64,000 nucleotides of DNA from Rhodococcus sp. 1168 (GTDB lineage: Bacteria > Actinomycetota > Actinomycetes > Mycobacteriales > Mycobacteriaceae), in NCBI RefSeq assembly GCF_002091955.1, contig NZ_MKKY01000070.1, forward strand, positions 119,047 to 183,046, read 5' to 3'. This document shows, one piece after another, positions 28,531 through 36,102 of this stretch. A program made the position numbers and the translations under genes. The notes below the pieces were generated by a model, which was not told where the DNA came from, did no database searches, and worked only from the letters and a program-made list of their open reading frames with translations. The stretch's first letter is position 1; each line of letters opens with the position of its first letter.

Positions 28531-29468
28531 AACAGCTTCTCGTTGCTGTTGCCGTACTCGCACTGGTGACGGGGTGTGCCGCTGAGGACAGCGACAAACC
28601 TGCAACGACGACGACGCCGGCCGCAGAGCCTGCCGAAGCGCCCTCGGCACAGACGCCAGTGGGAGTGGTGACGCCACTCGCGGGCGCGCCGGAGGGAATC
28701 GTCGTCACTACTTCGGGTATTGCCGCCGTCGGCGTTCGAGAGCCCGACGGCATTCGGTTGGTCGATGCGACCACCGGCGTCGAGCGGTCGTTCGTACCGA
28801 CAACCGGTGCACCCAGACACCTGTCCCTCGCCGGACCTGCTGGACCGGTCCTCGCACCGCACGATGCCGTCACCACCTCCGACGGGACCACCGTCGTCAC
28901 CAACGAGATGGGCGGCGGCGTCGTGTTCGTTCGCGACGGCGCAGTGAGCGCCTCGCTACCTGCAGGGCCGGTACAACCCGGTGGCCTTGCCGCCGTCGGC
29001 GAGTACGCTGCGGTCGCCGACGTCCAGGGCAACGGCGTGTGGATCTACAGTGGCCCCGATCATGAGCTAGTCGCACAAGCACCACTCGGAACCAAATTGA
29101 CCCACGCCACCGCGCTCGGTCGAGACCTTGCCGCGTTCGCCGACACCGACGGTGGCGCAGTGTTCATCGAACGAGTCGACCCGCAGGTCAGCGAAGTATC
29201 TCGCATCGAAGCACCCGGCAATCCCTACGGACTCGCGTACGACCCGCAGCGAAAGCTGCTGCTGATCACGTTGACCGAATCGAACGTCCTCCGCGTCGTC
29301 GACATCGCAGACCCGACGGCTCCGCGACCGATCGTCGACCTTCCGACCGTTCGGCAAGCCAATTCGGTTGCAGTCGATACGCGTTCGGGCGACGTGCTGG
29401 TGACGGGAAGCAATCCCGGTGACGAATCCAGCCTGCAGATCATCCCCGCCGAAGCTCTCACACCCTGA
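28527..29468 (+). CDS. Lipoprotein with predicted beta-propeller (YVTN-like)
   Basis: Protein of 313 residues starting GTG at 28527, overlapping the bluB stop (GTGA). A signal peptide with lipobox LVTGC (Cys near residue 16) is followed by a Thr/Ala/Pro linker. The rest has repeated blades such as GIRLVDATTGV, GVWIYSGPDHE and NVLRVVDIADPTAP ending NSVAVDTRSGDVLV, as in YVTN or SMP-30-type propellers. Exported and lipid-anchored; ligand unknown. Coupling to bluB could point to a corrinoid or flavin role but nothing in the sequence shows it. Confidence 0.82.
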   Translation: MKQLLVAVAVLALVTGCAAEDSDKPATTTTPAAEPAEAPSAQTPVGVVTPLAGAPEGIVVTTSGIAAVGVREPDGIRLVDATTGVERSFVPTTGAPRHLSLAGPAGPVLAPHDAVTTSDGTTVVTNEMGGGVVFVRDGAVSASLPAGPVQPGGLAAVGEYAAVADVQGNGVWIYSGPDHELVAQAPLGTKLTHATALGRDLAAFADTDGGAVFIERVDPQVSEVSRIEAPGNPYGLAYDPQRKLLLITLTESNVLRVVDIADPTAPRPIVDLPTVRQANSVAVDTRSGDVLVTGSNPGDESSLQIIPAEALTP

Positions 29469-29471
29469 AAA

Positions 29472-29990
29472 TCACCAACCCCAGCTACCGGGGACCCCTT
29501 TGAACGGTCCCACCACCTCACTCGTGATCCAGCCTTCGTAGAAGCCGCCCTCCTGAGGGGTGACGCGTTCGCCGTCGACCTCGCATTCCAACCGCGAAGG
29601 CGAGAACGCCAGATGCCCGGTGATCGGCAGAAACGACGCCGTCGGCTCCTCGTAACTCCACGCGGCGCCGTCACTCACCGAGTTGGCACCGTGGACGGTC
29701 CAGTACGTCGCCGCGCCCTTCCACTCACAATGCGTCGATCGGGTTGCAGAGGGCGAAAGCGCCTCGGCGGCAACATCATCACGCGGGATATACCAGGTGG
29801 GTGGGTGCGAGGTTTCCAACACTCGCCACGCATCACGTGTCTCGGCGATCAGCGTCCCACCGAAGCGGACCGTGATCAATCGATTCGAGTGCTCCAACCG
29901 AGGTGGTCTCGGATAATCCCACACCGATTCTTGTCCTGGGCGGGGAACCTGCGGTATCACCTTGCTCATCCCTCGATAGTGCCACTGCAC
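29472..29990 (-). CDS. DUF427 family protein
   Basis: About 165-172 residues. RPPRLEHSNRLITVRFGG, WYIPRDDV, STHCEWKGAATYW and AWSYEEP are typical of the DUF427 fold (two copies of a small beta-structure). Function unknown; a ligand-binding or metal-binding role is suspected for the family. Start unclear: GTG 29990 or ATG 29969 (MSKVIPQVP). It ends 3 bp from the convergent lipoprotein gene and has no link to steroid genes. Confidence 0.82.
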   Translation of the reverse strand: MQWHYRGMSKVIPQVPRPGQESVWDYPRPPRLEHSNRLITVRFGGTLIAETRDAWRVLETSHPPTWYIPRDDVAAEALSPSATRSTHCEWKGAATYWTVHGANSVSDGAAWSYEEPTASFLPITGHLAFSPSRLECEVDGERVTPQEGGFYEGWITSEVVGPFKGVPGSWGW

Positions 29991-29993
29991 GAC

Positions 29994-30033
29994 CGTGAGG
30001 TCACTCCTGTGCCCGTGAGGTCACTCCTGTGCC
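29994..30033. repeat. Perfect 20-bp tandem duplication
   Basis: CGTGAGGTCACTCCTGTGCC occurs twice in a row (29994-30013 and 30014-30033), just upstream of the DUF427 gene. It contains the AGGAG-like ribosome-binding stretch read on the minus strand, so the leader was duplicated. Confidence 0.9.
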
Positions 30034-30049
30034 ACAGAGCCGTACGCGG

Positions 30050-30871
30050 TCAGGGTGCATCGACCGGGTAGAGGTCCTCGATGCGCTCCTCGTCAAGGAT
30101 CCACCTGTCGACGCTGTCCAGAGGCTCTGCGCTGCCCACATGTTCGACGCCGTCCAACAGCTCGACGCCGCGTAGTTCGACACTGCGCTGGCGTTCGACA
30201 CTGCGCTGGGGTTCGACACTGCGCTGGGGTTCGGCCGTCGCGTCGGTTCTTTCCGTAGTGGCGTGGGCGACCGGAAACTGTGGAGACGGCGGCGAGTACG
30301 GGCCGATCGACTCGACGTCTCGTGCCGCGGCCACTTCGGGTTGCACGGCCACTTCGGGTTGCACGGGCACTTCGGGTTGCACGGGCACTTCGGGTTGCAC
30401 GGGCACTTCGGGCTCCACGGGCACTTCGGGCTCCACGACCGCCACCGGTCCTGGTTGCGTCGACGGGATTCGCACGAGTATGCCCAGTCCGTGGGTGGCA
30501 GCGAGCAAGCTCACCGGTGCGACAGTGGCGATTGCAGCGGACAGCGCGGGATGCAGTGTTCCAGTGTTGGAAGTGAAGGCGTGCAGGGCATTTGCGCCGA
30601 TACTGACCAAGGCTGCGATGACGAGCACCCACCAGAAGAAGCGCCTGCCGCTACGCTGATCTGCGAATTGAGCAAGCGCAATGACCGAAATGGTGGCCTG
30701 CAGGATTGTGCCGTCGACGATGACCGGCCACAACCATGACAGGTTGCGTGGAACTCCGGCCATGGTCGCCAAATCCCACAATGCAGCGAAACTCAAGACG
30801 AACGACGCGATGCCGATGACCGTGGTGATGACGACAGCGCTGACGAGCGTCGCGCGCAGGACCTTGTTCAT
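30050..30871 (-). CDS. DUF2637-type membrane protein with repeat-rich tail
   Basis: Protein of 273 residues. Residues 1-135 hold four membrane segments with LSFAALWDLATMAGVP and LSWLWPVIVDGTI, the DUF2637 (SpdB-like) pattern found in actinobacterial chromosomes and transfer elements. The cytosolic tail has six PEV-PVQ type hexapeptides (residues about 145-180) and three QRSVE-type repeats (near 215-233), both from 18-bp DNA repeats. Function unknown. Repeats, a truncated gntK next to it and the tandem duplication behind it suggest a rearranged spot. Confidence 0.8.
   Translation of the reverse strand: MNKVLRATLVSAVVITTVIGIASFVLSFAALWDLATMAGVPRNLSWLWPVIVDGTILQATISVIALAQFADQRSGRRFFWWVLVIAALVSIGANALHAFTSNTGTLHPALSAAIATVAPVSLLAATHGLGILVRIPSTQPGPVAVVEPEVPVEPEVPVQPEVPVQPEVPVQPEVAVQPEVAAARDVESIGPYSPPSPQFPVAHATTERTDATAEPQRSVEPQRSVERQRSVELRGVELLDGVEHVGSAEPLDSVDRWILDEERIEDLYPVDAP
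30175..30228. repeat. Three tandem 18-bp repeats in the DUF2637 gene
   Basis: GTTCGACACTGCGCTGGG and variants at 30175-30192, 30193-30210 and 30211-30228. In frame, giving a QRSVE-type hexapeptide in the protein tail; a weaker copy lies on each side. Confidence 0.88.
30332..30439. repeat. Six tandem 18-bp repeats in the DUF2637 gene
   Basis: CACTTCGGGTTGCACGGG and near-identical units at 18-bp steps; the last two read CACTTCGGGCTCCACG. In frame, coding PVQPEV/PVEPEV hexapeptides. Near-perfect DNA identity suggests recent copy-number change. Confidence 0.92.
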
Positions 30872-30962
30872 GAGTGCACATGATGCAGTACGCCTCCGAC
30901 ATGTTCGGTCTGATGCTGTGGTCTCGGTTCTTCGGGAGGTGACGCAAGAAGACGACGACGCG

Positions 30963-31178
30963 TCAGGGGGCGCGGTGCAGCCACGGCAGCCGGTCCTCGT
31001 CGGTCAGCGGAACTCTGGAGGCCATCTTCGCGATATTCGACGCCGGATGCAGGTCGTCGCCTTCCTGGAAATCCCATGAGAGTGCTCGCGCAAGGACGCC
31101 GGCCACCGTGGACTTGCCCGATCCCGACACACCCATGATGACCAGAACCGAATGTGCGCCGCCGGTGGAGTCCGTCAA
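30963..31178 (-). pseudogene. gntK: Truncated gluconokinase gene
   Basis: Codes 71 residues matching only the N-terminal part of gluconate kinase: the P-loop VMGVSGSGKSTVAGVLA (here IMGVSGSGKST), EGDDLHPASNIAKMASRVPLTDEDR and PWL. The family is about 165 residues; the frame stops after PWLHRAP and no continuation was recognised in the other frames before the DUF2637 gene. The only in-frame start is TTG at 31178 with no ribosome-binding site. It looks like a deletion remnant beside the DUF2637 gene. Confidence 0.78.
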
Positions 31179-31290
31179 GACAGATCACCACCCTCGCCAC
31201 ACGCACGGTGGGCTCGAGGGTGGCGATCTGTCACGGCATCAGGAGTCATGTCGTCGAGTTTTCCATGACGGCGGTACCCGACTACTTTCG

Positions 31291-32466
31291 CTACTGGCTC
31301 CGGGAGAGGATGAGCCCAGAGGTGGGCACACCGGTACCCGCAGTGACGAGCACGTTCTCCACATCCGGAACCGGGTTGACCGAGGTACCGCGAATCTGTC
31401 TGACGCCCTCCGCAATTCCGTTCATCCCGTGGATGTACGCCTCACCGAGCTGACCACCGTGAGTGTTCAGGGGCAACCGTCCGCCGAGTTCGATGGCACC
31501 GTCGGCAATGAAGTCGCGAGCCTCGCCGCGCTTGCAGAACCCGAGTTCCTCGAGCTGCATCAATACGAACGGAGTGAAGTGGTCGTACAGCACTGCCGTC
31601 TGCATGTCCTTCGGGGTGAGGCCGGACTGCGCCCACAATTGATCCCCGACCAGACCCATCTCCGGAAGACCTGTCATCGCGTCACGGTAGTAACTGGTCA
31701 TGATGTATTGGTCCGGGCCACTTCCCTGCGCTGCCGCGGTGATGACGGCGGCCGGATTGGGTAGGTGCTTCGCCCTCTCCGGCGAAGTCACGACGATCGC
31801 AATTCCGCCGTCGGACTCCTGGCAGCAATCGAGAAGGTGCAGCGGTTCGGCGATCCACCGTGAATTCTGGTGGTCTTCCAACGTGATCGGCTTGCCGTAG
31901 AAGAATGCAGCCGGATTGTTCGCCGCATGTTTACGGTCGGCGACGGCAACTCGGCCGAAGTCCTCGCTTGTCGCGCCGTAGACATGCATGTACCGACGCG
32001 CGACCATCGCCACGAACGAAGCGGGAGTACCGAGCCCCTGAGGGTACGCCCATCCGGCGTCGACACCCGAGGACGTCGGTGCCGCAGCGAGATGCGGAGC
32101 AACCTGACCGAACCGCGAGCCGGAGCGCTCGTTGAATGCCCGATACGCGACGACGACATCAGCGACTCCGGTGGCAACTGCCATCGCGGCCTGCTGAACC
32201 GTGGCACAGGCTGCGCCGCCGCCGTAGTGAATTCGGCTGAAGAACTTCAGGTTCGGGATCCCGACGGCCCGCGCAACAGCGATCTCGGTGTTGGTGTCCA
32301 TCGTGAACGAGGTCAGACCGTCGACGTCGGCGGGCGTCAGACCGGCATCGGTCAGTGCGGCCTGCACTGCCTCGGCGGCCAGTCGAAGTTCGCTTCGCCC
32401 TGAGTCCTTGGAGAAATCTGTGGCGCCGATTCCGACGATCGCCGCCTTGCCCGACAAACCGCTCAT
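31291..32466 (-). CDS. ltp2: Ltp2, steroid side-chain retro-aldolase (thiolase fold)
   Basis: Thiolase-like/lipid-transfer protein of 391 residues with GIGATDFSKDSGRSE, FFSRIHYGGGAACATVQQA, YDHFTPFVLMQLEELGFC and LPLNTHGGQLGEAYIHG. The order FadE28-29, ChsH2, ChsH1, Ltp2 matches Rv3544c-Rv3540c. Ltp2 works with the ChsH2 DUF35 domain to remove the last side-chain carbons, releasing propionyl-CoA and the 17-ketosteroid. Overlaps chsH1 by ATGA. Confidence 0.92.
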   Translation of the reverse strand: MSGLSGKAAIVGIGATDFSKDSGRSELRLAAEAVQAALTDAGLTPADVDGLTSFTMDTNTEIAVARAVGIPNLKFFSRIHYGGGAACATVQQAAMAVATGVADVVVAYRAFNERSGSRFGQVAPHLAAAPTSSGVDAGWAYPQGLGTPASFVAMVARRYMHVYGATSEDFGRVAVADRKHAANNPAAFFYGKPITLEDHQNSRWIAEPLHLLDCCQESDGGIAIVVTSPERAKHLPNPAAVITAAAQGSGPDQYIMTSYYRDAMTGLPEMGLVGDQLWAQSGLTPKDMQTAVLYDHFTPFVLMQLEELGFCKRGEARDFIADGAIELGGRLPLNTHGGQLGEAYIHGMNGIAEGVRQIRGTSVNPVPDVENVLVTAGTGVPTSGLILSRSQ

Positions 32467-32876
32467 GCCGGCCTCCCCCCTGTCAGCTCTGACGATGCCA
32501 GTTTTACCTTTGCCACGATGTGGTCACCGAGAGAGTCGGAACCGGTCACCTCGACCGTCACTTCACCGTCGGTGACGGCAGATACCTTCCCGCGCAGCGT
32601 CAAAGTGTCGTAGGCGTACCAGGGAACCCCCAGCCGCAGACCGATCGAACGGAAGACCGCAGTCGGGCCCGCCCAGTCGGTCACGAAACGCTGCACCAAA
32701 CCGGTGTCGGTAAGGATATTGACGAAGATGTCTTTGGAACCGCGCTCGATCGCCTTGTCGCGGTCGTGGTGAACATCTTGAAAGTCTCTGGTGGCCAACG
32801 CCGTCGAGACTACGAATGTCGGATCGGCGAAAATTTCGAGTTCCGGCAGTTCGTCACCTACCTTCGCTGCAATCAT
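32463..32876 (-). CDS. chsH1: ChsH1, MaoC-like subunit of steroid enoyl-CoA hydratase
   Basis: Single hot-dog protein of 137 residues. TALATRDFQDVHHDRDKA carries the catalytic Asp and His; GSKDIFVNILTDTGLVQR and LRLGVPWYAYDT are close to Rv3541c. With ChsH2 it forms the heteromeric hydratase acting on the FadE28-29 product. ATG at 32876 overlaps the chsH2 stop (ATGA) and gives the family length; ATG 32891 is less likely. Confidence 0.92.
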   Translation of the reverse strand: MIAAKVGDELPELEIFADPTFVVSTALATRDFQDVHHDRDKAIERGSKDIFVNILTDTGLVQRFVTDWAGPTAVFRSIGLRLGVPWYAYDTLTLRGKVSAVTDGEVTVEVTGSDSLGDHIVAKVKLASSELTGGRPA

Positions 32877-33793
32877 CGAACCGCCTTCCATGCGGGGAGT
32901 GTGAAGTTCTCGTCGATGCGGAGGAATTCGACCTCGACCGGCAATCCAACGGTGACCTCGGAGGGCTCGATTCCGCGCAGCTCACCGAGAACACGGACTC
33001 CCTCGTCGAGTTCGACCAGTGCAACCACGAAAGGCAGTGTCCGCCCGGGCACTTTGGGTGCGTGGTGGACGACGAAGCTGAACACCGTGCCCTTACCGCT
33101 CGCAACCACGTAGTCGATCGGTGCGGCCTTGTCCTGCCAGATCGCCGGAATCGGGGGATGCCGCAGCGAGCCGTCCTCGACCCGCTGAATCCTCAGTTCG
33201 CCTACTCGTGCTCCCTCCCAGAAGAACTCGGTCTCTTGAGATACGACCGGACGAATTGCCTCCGAGGTGTCCTCCGCCGTCGGCTTGGCTTCCGGTGCGA
33301 ACTTGAGCACCCTGAACACCATCTCTGCGACGGCCTCGTCACCCACGTACCAGATGTTGCGTGTGGTGACGAACCAGCCGAGTCCGAGACCGGTCTTCTT
33401 GGGTCCGACGACATTATCGAGTTTCGTTGTGACAGTGACTTCTTCACCGAGCGTGAGATAGCGGTGATAGGTCTGGTCACAGTTGGTCGCCACGACAGAG
33501 GTGAATCCGGCGTCGTCGAGTATGCCCATCATCAGCCCGAGCGGATCGTCGGAAGATCGCGTGTAATGCAACCCGCCCATCGTCCACACCTGAGCCATGG
33601 CAGGAGGCGCGACGACGCCCCTGTGCCCGGCCTCTCTCGCGGCGCCGGCATCGACGTAGATGGGGTTCGCATCGCCGATGGCTTCGACCCAATTGTTGAT
33701 CATCGGTTGATTGATCGGGTCCCGCCCAGCGCGAGGCGCGCATTCACCCGCTGCAGCAATACGATCCGCTGCTTCTTCGATCGACTCGCTCAT
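32873..33793 (-). CDS. chsH2: ChsH2, MaoC-like plus DUF35 subunit of steroid enoyl-CoA hydratase
   Basis: Protein of 306 residues (Rv3542c is 311). The N-terminal hot-dog half has GDANPIYVD and HRGVVAPPAMAQVWTMGG; the C-terminal part (from about 190) is a DUF35 domain ending LPVEVEFLRIDENFTLPAW. The DUF35 part docks Ltp2. ATG at 33793 overlaps the stop of the FadE28-29 gene (ATGA); the open frame upstream is antisense-like filler within that gene. Confidence 0.92.
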   Translation of the reverse strand: MSESIEEAADRIAAAGECAPRAGRDPINQPMINNWVEAIGDANPIYVDAGAAREAGHRGVVAPPAMAQVWTMGGLHYTRSSDDPLGLMMGILDDAGFTSVVATNCDQTYHRYLTLGEEVTVTTKLDNVVGPKKTGLGLGWFVTTRNIWYVGDEAVAEMVFRVLKFAPEAKPTAEDTSEAIRPVVSQETEFFWEGARVGELRIQRVEDGSLRHPPIPAIWQDKAAPIDYVVASGKGTVFSFVVHHAPKVPGRTLPFVVALVELDEGVRVLGELRGIEPSEVTVGLPVEVEFLRIDENFTLPAWKAVR

Positions 33794-36012
33794 CGCACGA
33801 CCCTGGGTAGTCCGAGACCCGAGGTAGCGATCAGCTCCCGCATCACCTCGTTCACTCCGCCACCGAAGGTGATCACCACATTGCGCTTGACCTGCTTGTC
33901 CAGCCAGGCCATGAGCTTGGCAGTGTCGGGATCGAGTGGGTTTCCGTGTCGGCCGATCAGCTCCTCGGCAAGCCGCCCGACGCGTTGGATCCGTTCGGTG
34001 GCAAACACTTTGGTAGCCGAGGCATCGGCGACGTCGACTGCATCCGCGGTGGACGAGGCGATCTGCCAGTTCAGCAGCTCGTTGATCCGGAACGTGGCAT
34101 GGATCTCGCCGAGCGTGCGGCGCACATCGGGCTCGTCGAGCACCCCGTGCTTCTGCGCCCATCCGCGCAAGTGCACGTACAGTCCGTCGATTTTACCGGC
34201 AGGTCCGAGCATGACGCGCTCGTGGTTGAGCTGGGTGGTGATCAGACGCCAGCCGGCGTTCTCCTCCCCCACCAGCATGTCGACGGGAACCCGCACATCG
34301 TTGTAATACGTCGCGTTGACGTGGTGTGCGCCGTCGAGAGTGATGATCGGCGTCCACGTGTATCCGGGGTCGGTGGTGTCGACGATGAGCATGGAGATAC
34401 CGCGGTGACGCGAATCCGCCGGCCCCGTGCGCACAGCGAGCCAGACGTAATCCGCGTCGTGCCCGCCCGTGGTGAAAATCTTCTGTCCGTTGACGATGTA
34501 CTCGTCGCCGTCGCGCACCGCTGTGGTCCGCAGCGAAGCGAGGTCGGTTCCTGCCTCGGGCTCGGTGTAACCGATCGCGAAGTGGACCTCGCCGGCGAGG
34601 ATCGACTTCAGGAACTTGTCCTTCTGGACCTCGGTTCCGTACTTCTGCAAGGTCGGACCAACAGTTTGCAAGGTCACCGCTGGCAGCGGAATATCAGCGC
34701 GCGCAGCCTCGTTCACGAAGATCGACTGCTCGACGTCACCGAACCCGTGGCCACCGAATTCCTTGGGCCAACCGACTCCGAGCCAACCGTCGGTGCCCAT
34801 CCGTTCGATGATCGCGCGATACGTAGGGCCGTGCCGCTCGGTCATCATGATTTCGGAGTCCTCGTCACTGACGAGATCGGCGAAATACGTTCGCAGGGTT
34901 CGCTGCAGCTTCTGTTGCTCTGCAGTCAGTTCGACGAAGGGTGACTCATCCGTCGCCTCGGACGAGGCCGCGACCGATTCGAGCGCATCCTCCCGCTGAA
35001 TCGAGGCACCCACCAGATCGAGCCGGTACGAGGCGCCACCGACGAGCCGCGCGAGATCCTTTGCCGCCGAATAGTATCGGTGCATCGGATACGTGACGTC
35101 CACTCCGATGCCTCCGTGCAGGTGATGACACACCTGCATGGCAGCTGGTAGCTCGGCGGCAATCCAATACGCGAGCACATCGCCGTCACCCGGCCGGCTC
35201 GGCTTCTCCTGCGAGGCCTGCCACACCGCGGAGACAGCAGCGACGTGAGTAGTCCGAGCAATCACATATACGTCGGCGATCTCGCCGGCAACGGCCTGGA
35301 ACGTTGCCAGTGGCTTACCGAACTGATGACGGCTTGCCAGGTGCGACGCGGTGAGCGCCGCTGCGCCCGCAGCCAACCCGTCGGCGACTGCGCCGATGGC
35401 CGCGATTGCGATCCGATAGAGCTCGGCAATATCCTTGCTGACCAATTGTCCCGGTGCCGAATCGAATTCGATCGCGTACTCGGGGTCGCCACTCGACGAC
35501 GGGGTCGGCACGAGCCGAACACCCTCCGCGGAGGGGTCGACCAATACGACACCTTCGGAAGTCGGCACCAGGATGCGGTACGCCTGCTCGGCGTACGGGA
35601 CAGCGATCTTGGTACCGCTCACACGCATGAGGTCGCCGTCGAGAACGGCTTTGGTCTTCGGTTCCGCCGGGAACGGCGACCCAGGTTCCATGAGTGCCGC
35701 CGTCAGAATGCGGCCCGAGCCGACGGTGTCGCGAATCAGAGCCGGTTCCGCGAGACGCGTGAGCGGGATGATGCCGAACCCGAGTGTCGCGAGTGCGGGT
35801 CCGACTGCCGCGGCCTTGCCGAGCTCGGTCAGAACCGTCGCCGCTTCCGGCAATCCGAGTCCGTCGCCGCCGAGATCCTCGGGCAGCACCATCTGGAACA
35901 GCCCTGCCTCCGACAGCGCCGTCCACAACGCTTCGGGCTCGGAGTCGCGCGCGAGCAATCCGGAGATCATCTCCGCGACCGTCGATTGATTGGAGTTTCT
36001 GGTGAAGTCCAC
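33790..36012 (-). CDS. fadE28-fadE29: FadE28-FadE29 fusion, steroid side-chain acyl-CoA dehydrogenase
   Basis: Single chain of 740 residues. Residues 1-345 match FadE28/ChsE1 (LGGDGLGLPEAATVLTELGK, GTKIAVPYAEQA, HHLHGGIGVDVTYPMHRYYS); from about 365 to the end it matches FadE29/ChsE2 (LTAEQQKLQ, WPKEFGGHGFGDVEQ, GYTEPEAGTDLASLRTTA, TFGGGVNEVMRELIA). In M. tuberculosis these are two proteins (339 and 387 residues) forming an alpha2beta2 complex that desaturates the C22 propionyl side chain. Here a linker of about 20 residues (ALESVAASSEATDESPF) joins them. GTG start; KstR box 44 bp upstream. First gene of the operon with chsH2-chsH1-ltp2. Confidence 0.9.
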   Translation of the reverse strand: MDFTRNSNQSTVAEMISGLLARDSEPEALWTALSEAGLFQMVLPEDLGGDGLGLPEAATVLTELGKAAAVGPALATLGFGIIPLTRLAEPALIRDTVGSGRILTAALMEPGSPFPAEPKTKAVLDGDLMRVSGTKIAVPYAEQAYRILVPTSEGVVLVDPSAEGVRLVPTPSSSGDPEYAIEFDSAPGQLVSKDIAELYRIAIAAIGAVADGLAAGAAALTASHLASRHQFGKPLATFQAVAGEIADVYVIARTTHVAAVSAVWQASQEKPSRPGDGDVLAYWIAAELPAAMQVCHHLHGGIGVDVTYPMHRYYSAAKDLARLVGGASYRLDLVGASIQREDALESVAASSEATDESPFVELTAEQQKLQRTLRTYFADLVSDEDSEIMMTERHGPTYRAIIERMGTDGWLGVGWPKEFGGHGFGDVEQSIFVNEAARADIPLPAVTLQTVGPTLQKYGTEVQKDKFLKSILAGEVHFAIGYTEPEAGTDLASLRTTAVRDGDEYIVNGQKIFTTGGHDADYVWLAVRTGPADSRHRGISMLIVDTTDPGYTWTPIITLDGAHHVNATYYNDVRVPVDMLVGEENAGWRLITTQLNHERVMLGPAGKIDGLYVHLRGWAQKHGVLDEPDVRRTLGEIHATFRINELLNWQIASSTADAVDVADASATKVFATERIQRVGRLAEELIGRHGNPLDPDTAKLMAWLDKQVKRNVVITFGGGVNEVMRELIATSGLGLPRVVR

Positions 36013-36055
36013 GCCTTGATCCTGCCTACGGAAGATGAACCGAAGAGTTTTTCGG

Positions 36056-36069
36056 TAGAACCTGTTCTA
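36056..36069 (-). promoter_or_regulatory. KstR operator ahead of the FadE28-29 operon
   Basis: TAGAACCTGTTCTA is an exact KstR match, 44 bp before the GTG at 36012 in the gap to fadE34. Confidence 0.9.
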
Positions 36070-36102
36070 TTTTTAACACCATCGGTACCGATACACCAGC
36101 AG

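Noticed and set aside
30332..30439. Possible CRISPR-like array
   Set aside because: The 18-bp units are directly adjacent without spacers, in frame, and code a hexapeptide repeat.
32816..34306. A 496-codon plus-strand frame across chsH2 and the FadE28-29 gene
   Set aside because: It is antisense to two well-supported genes, spans their junction and has no recognisable domain.
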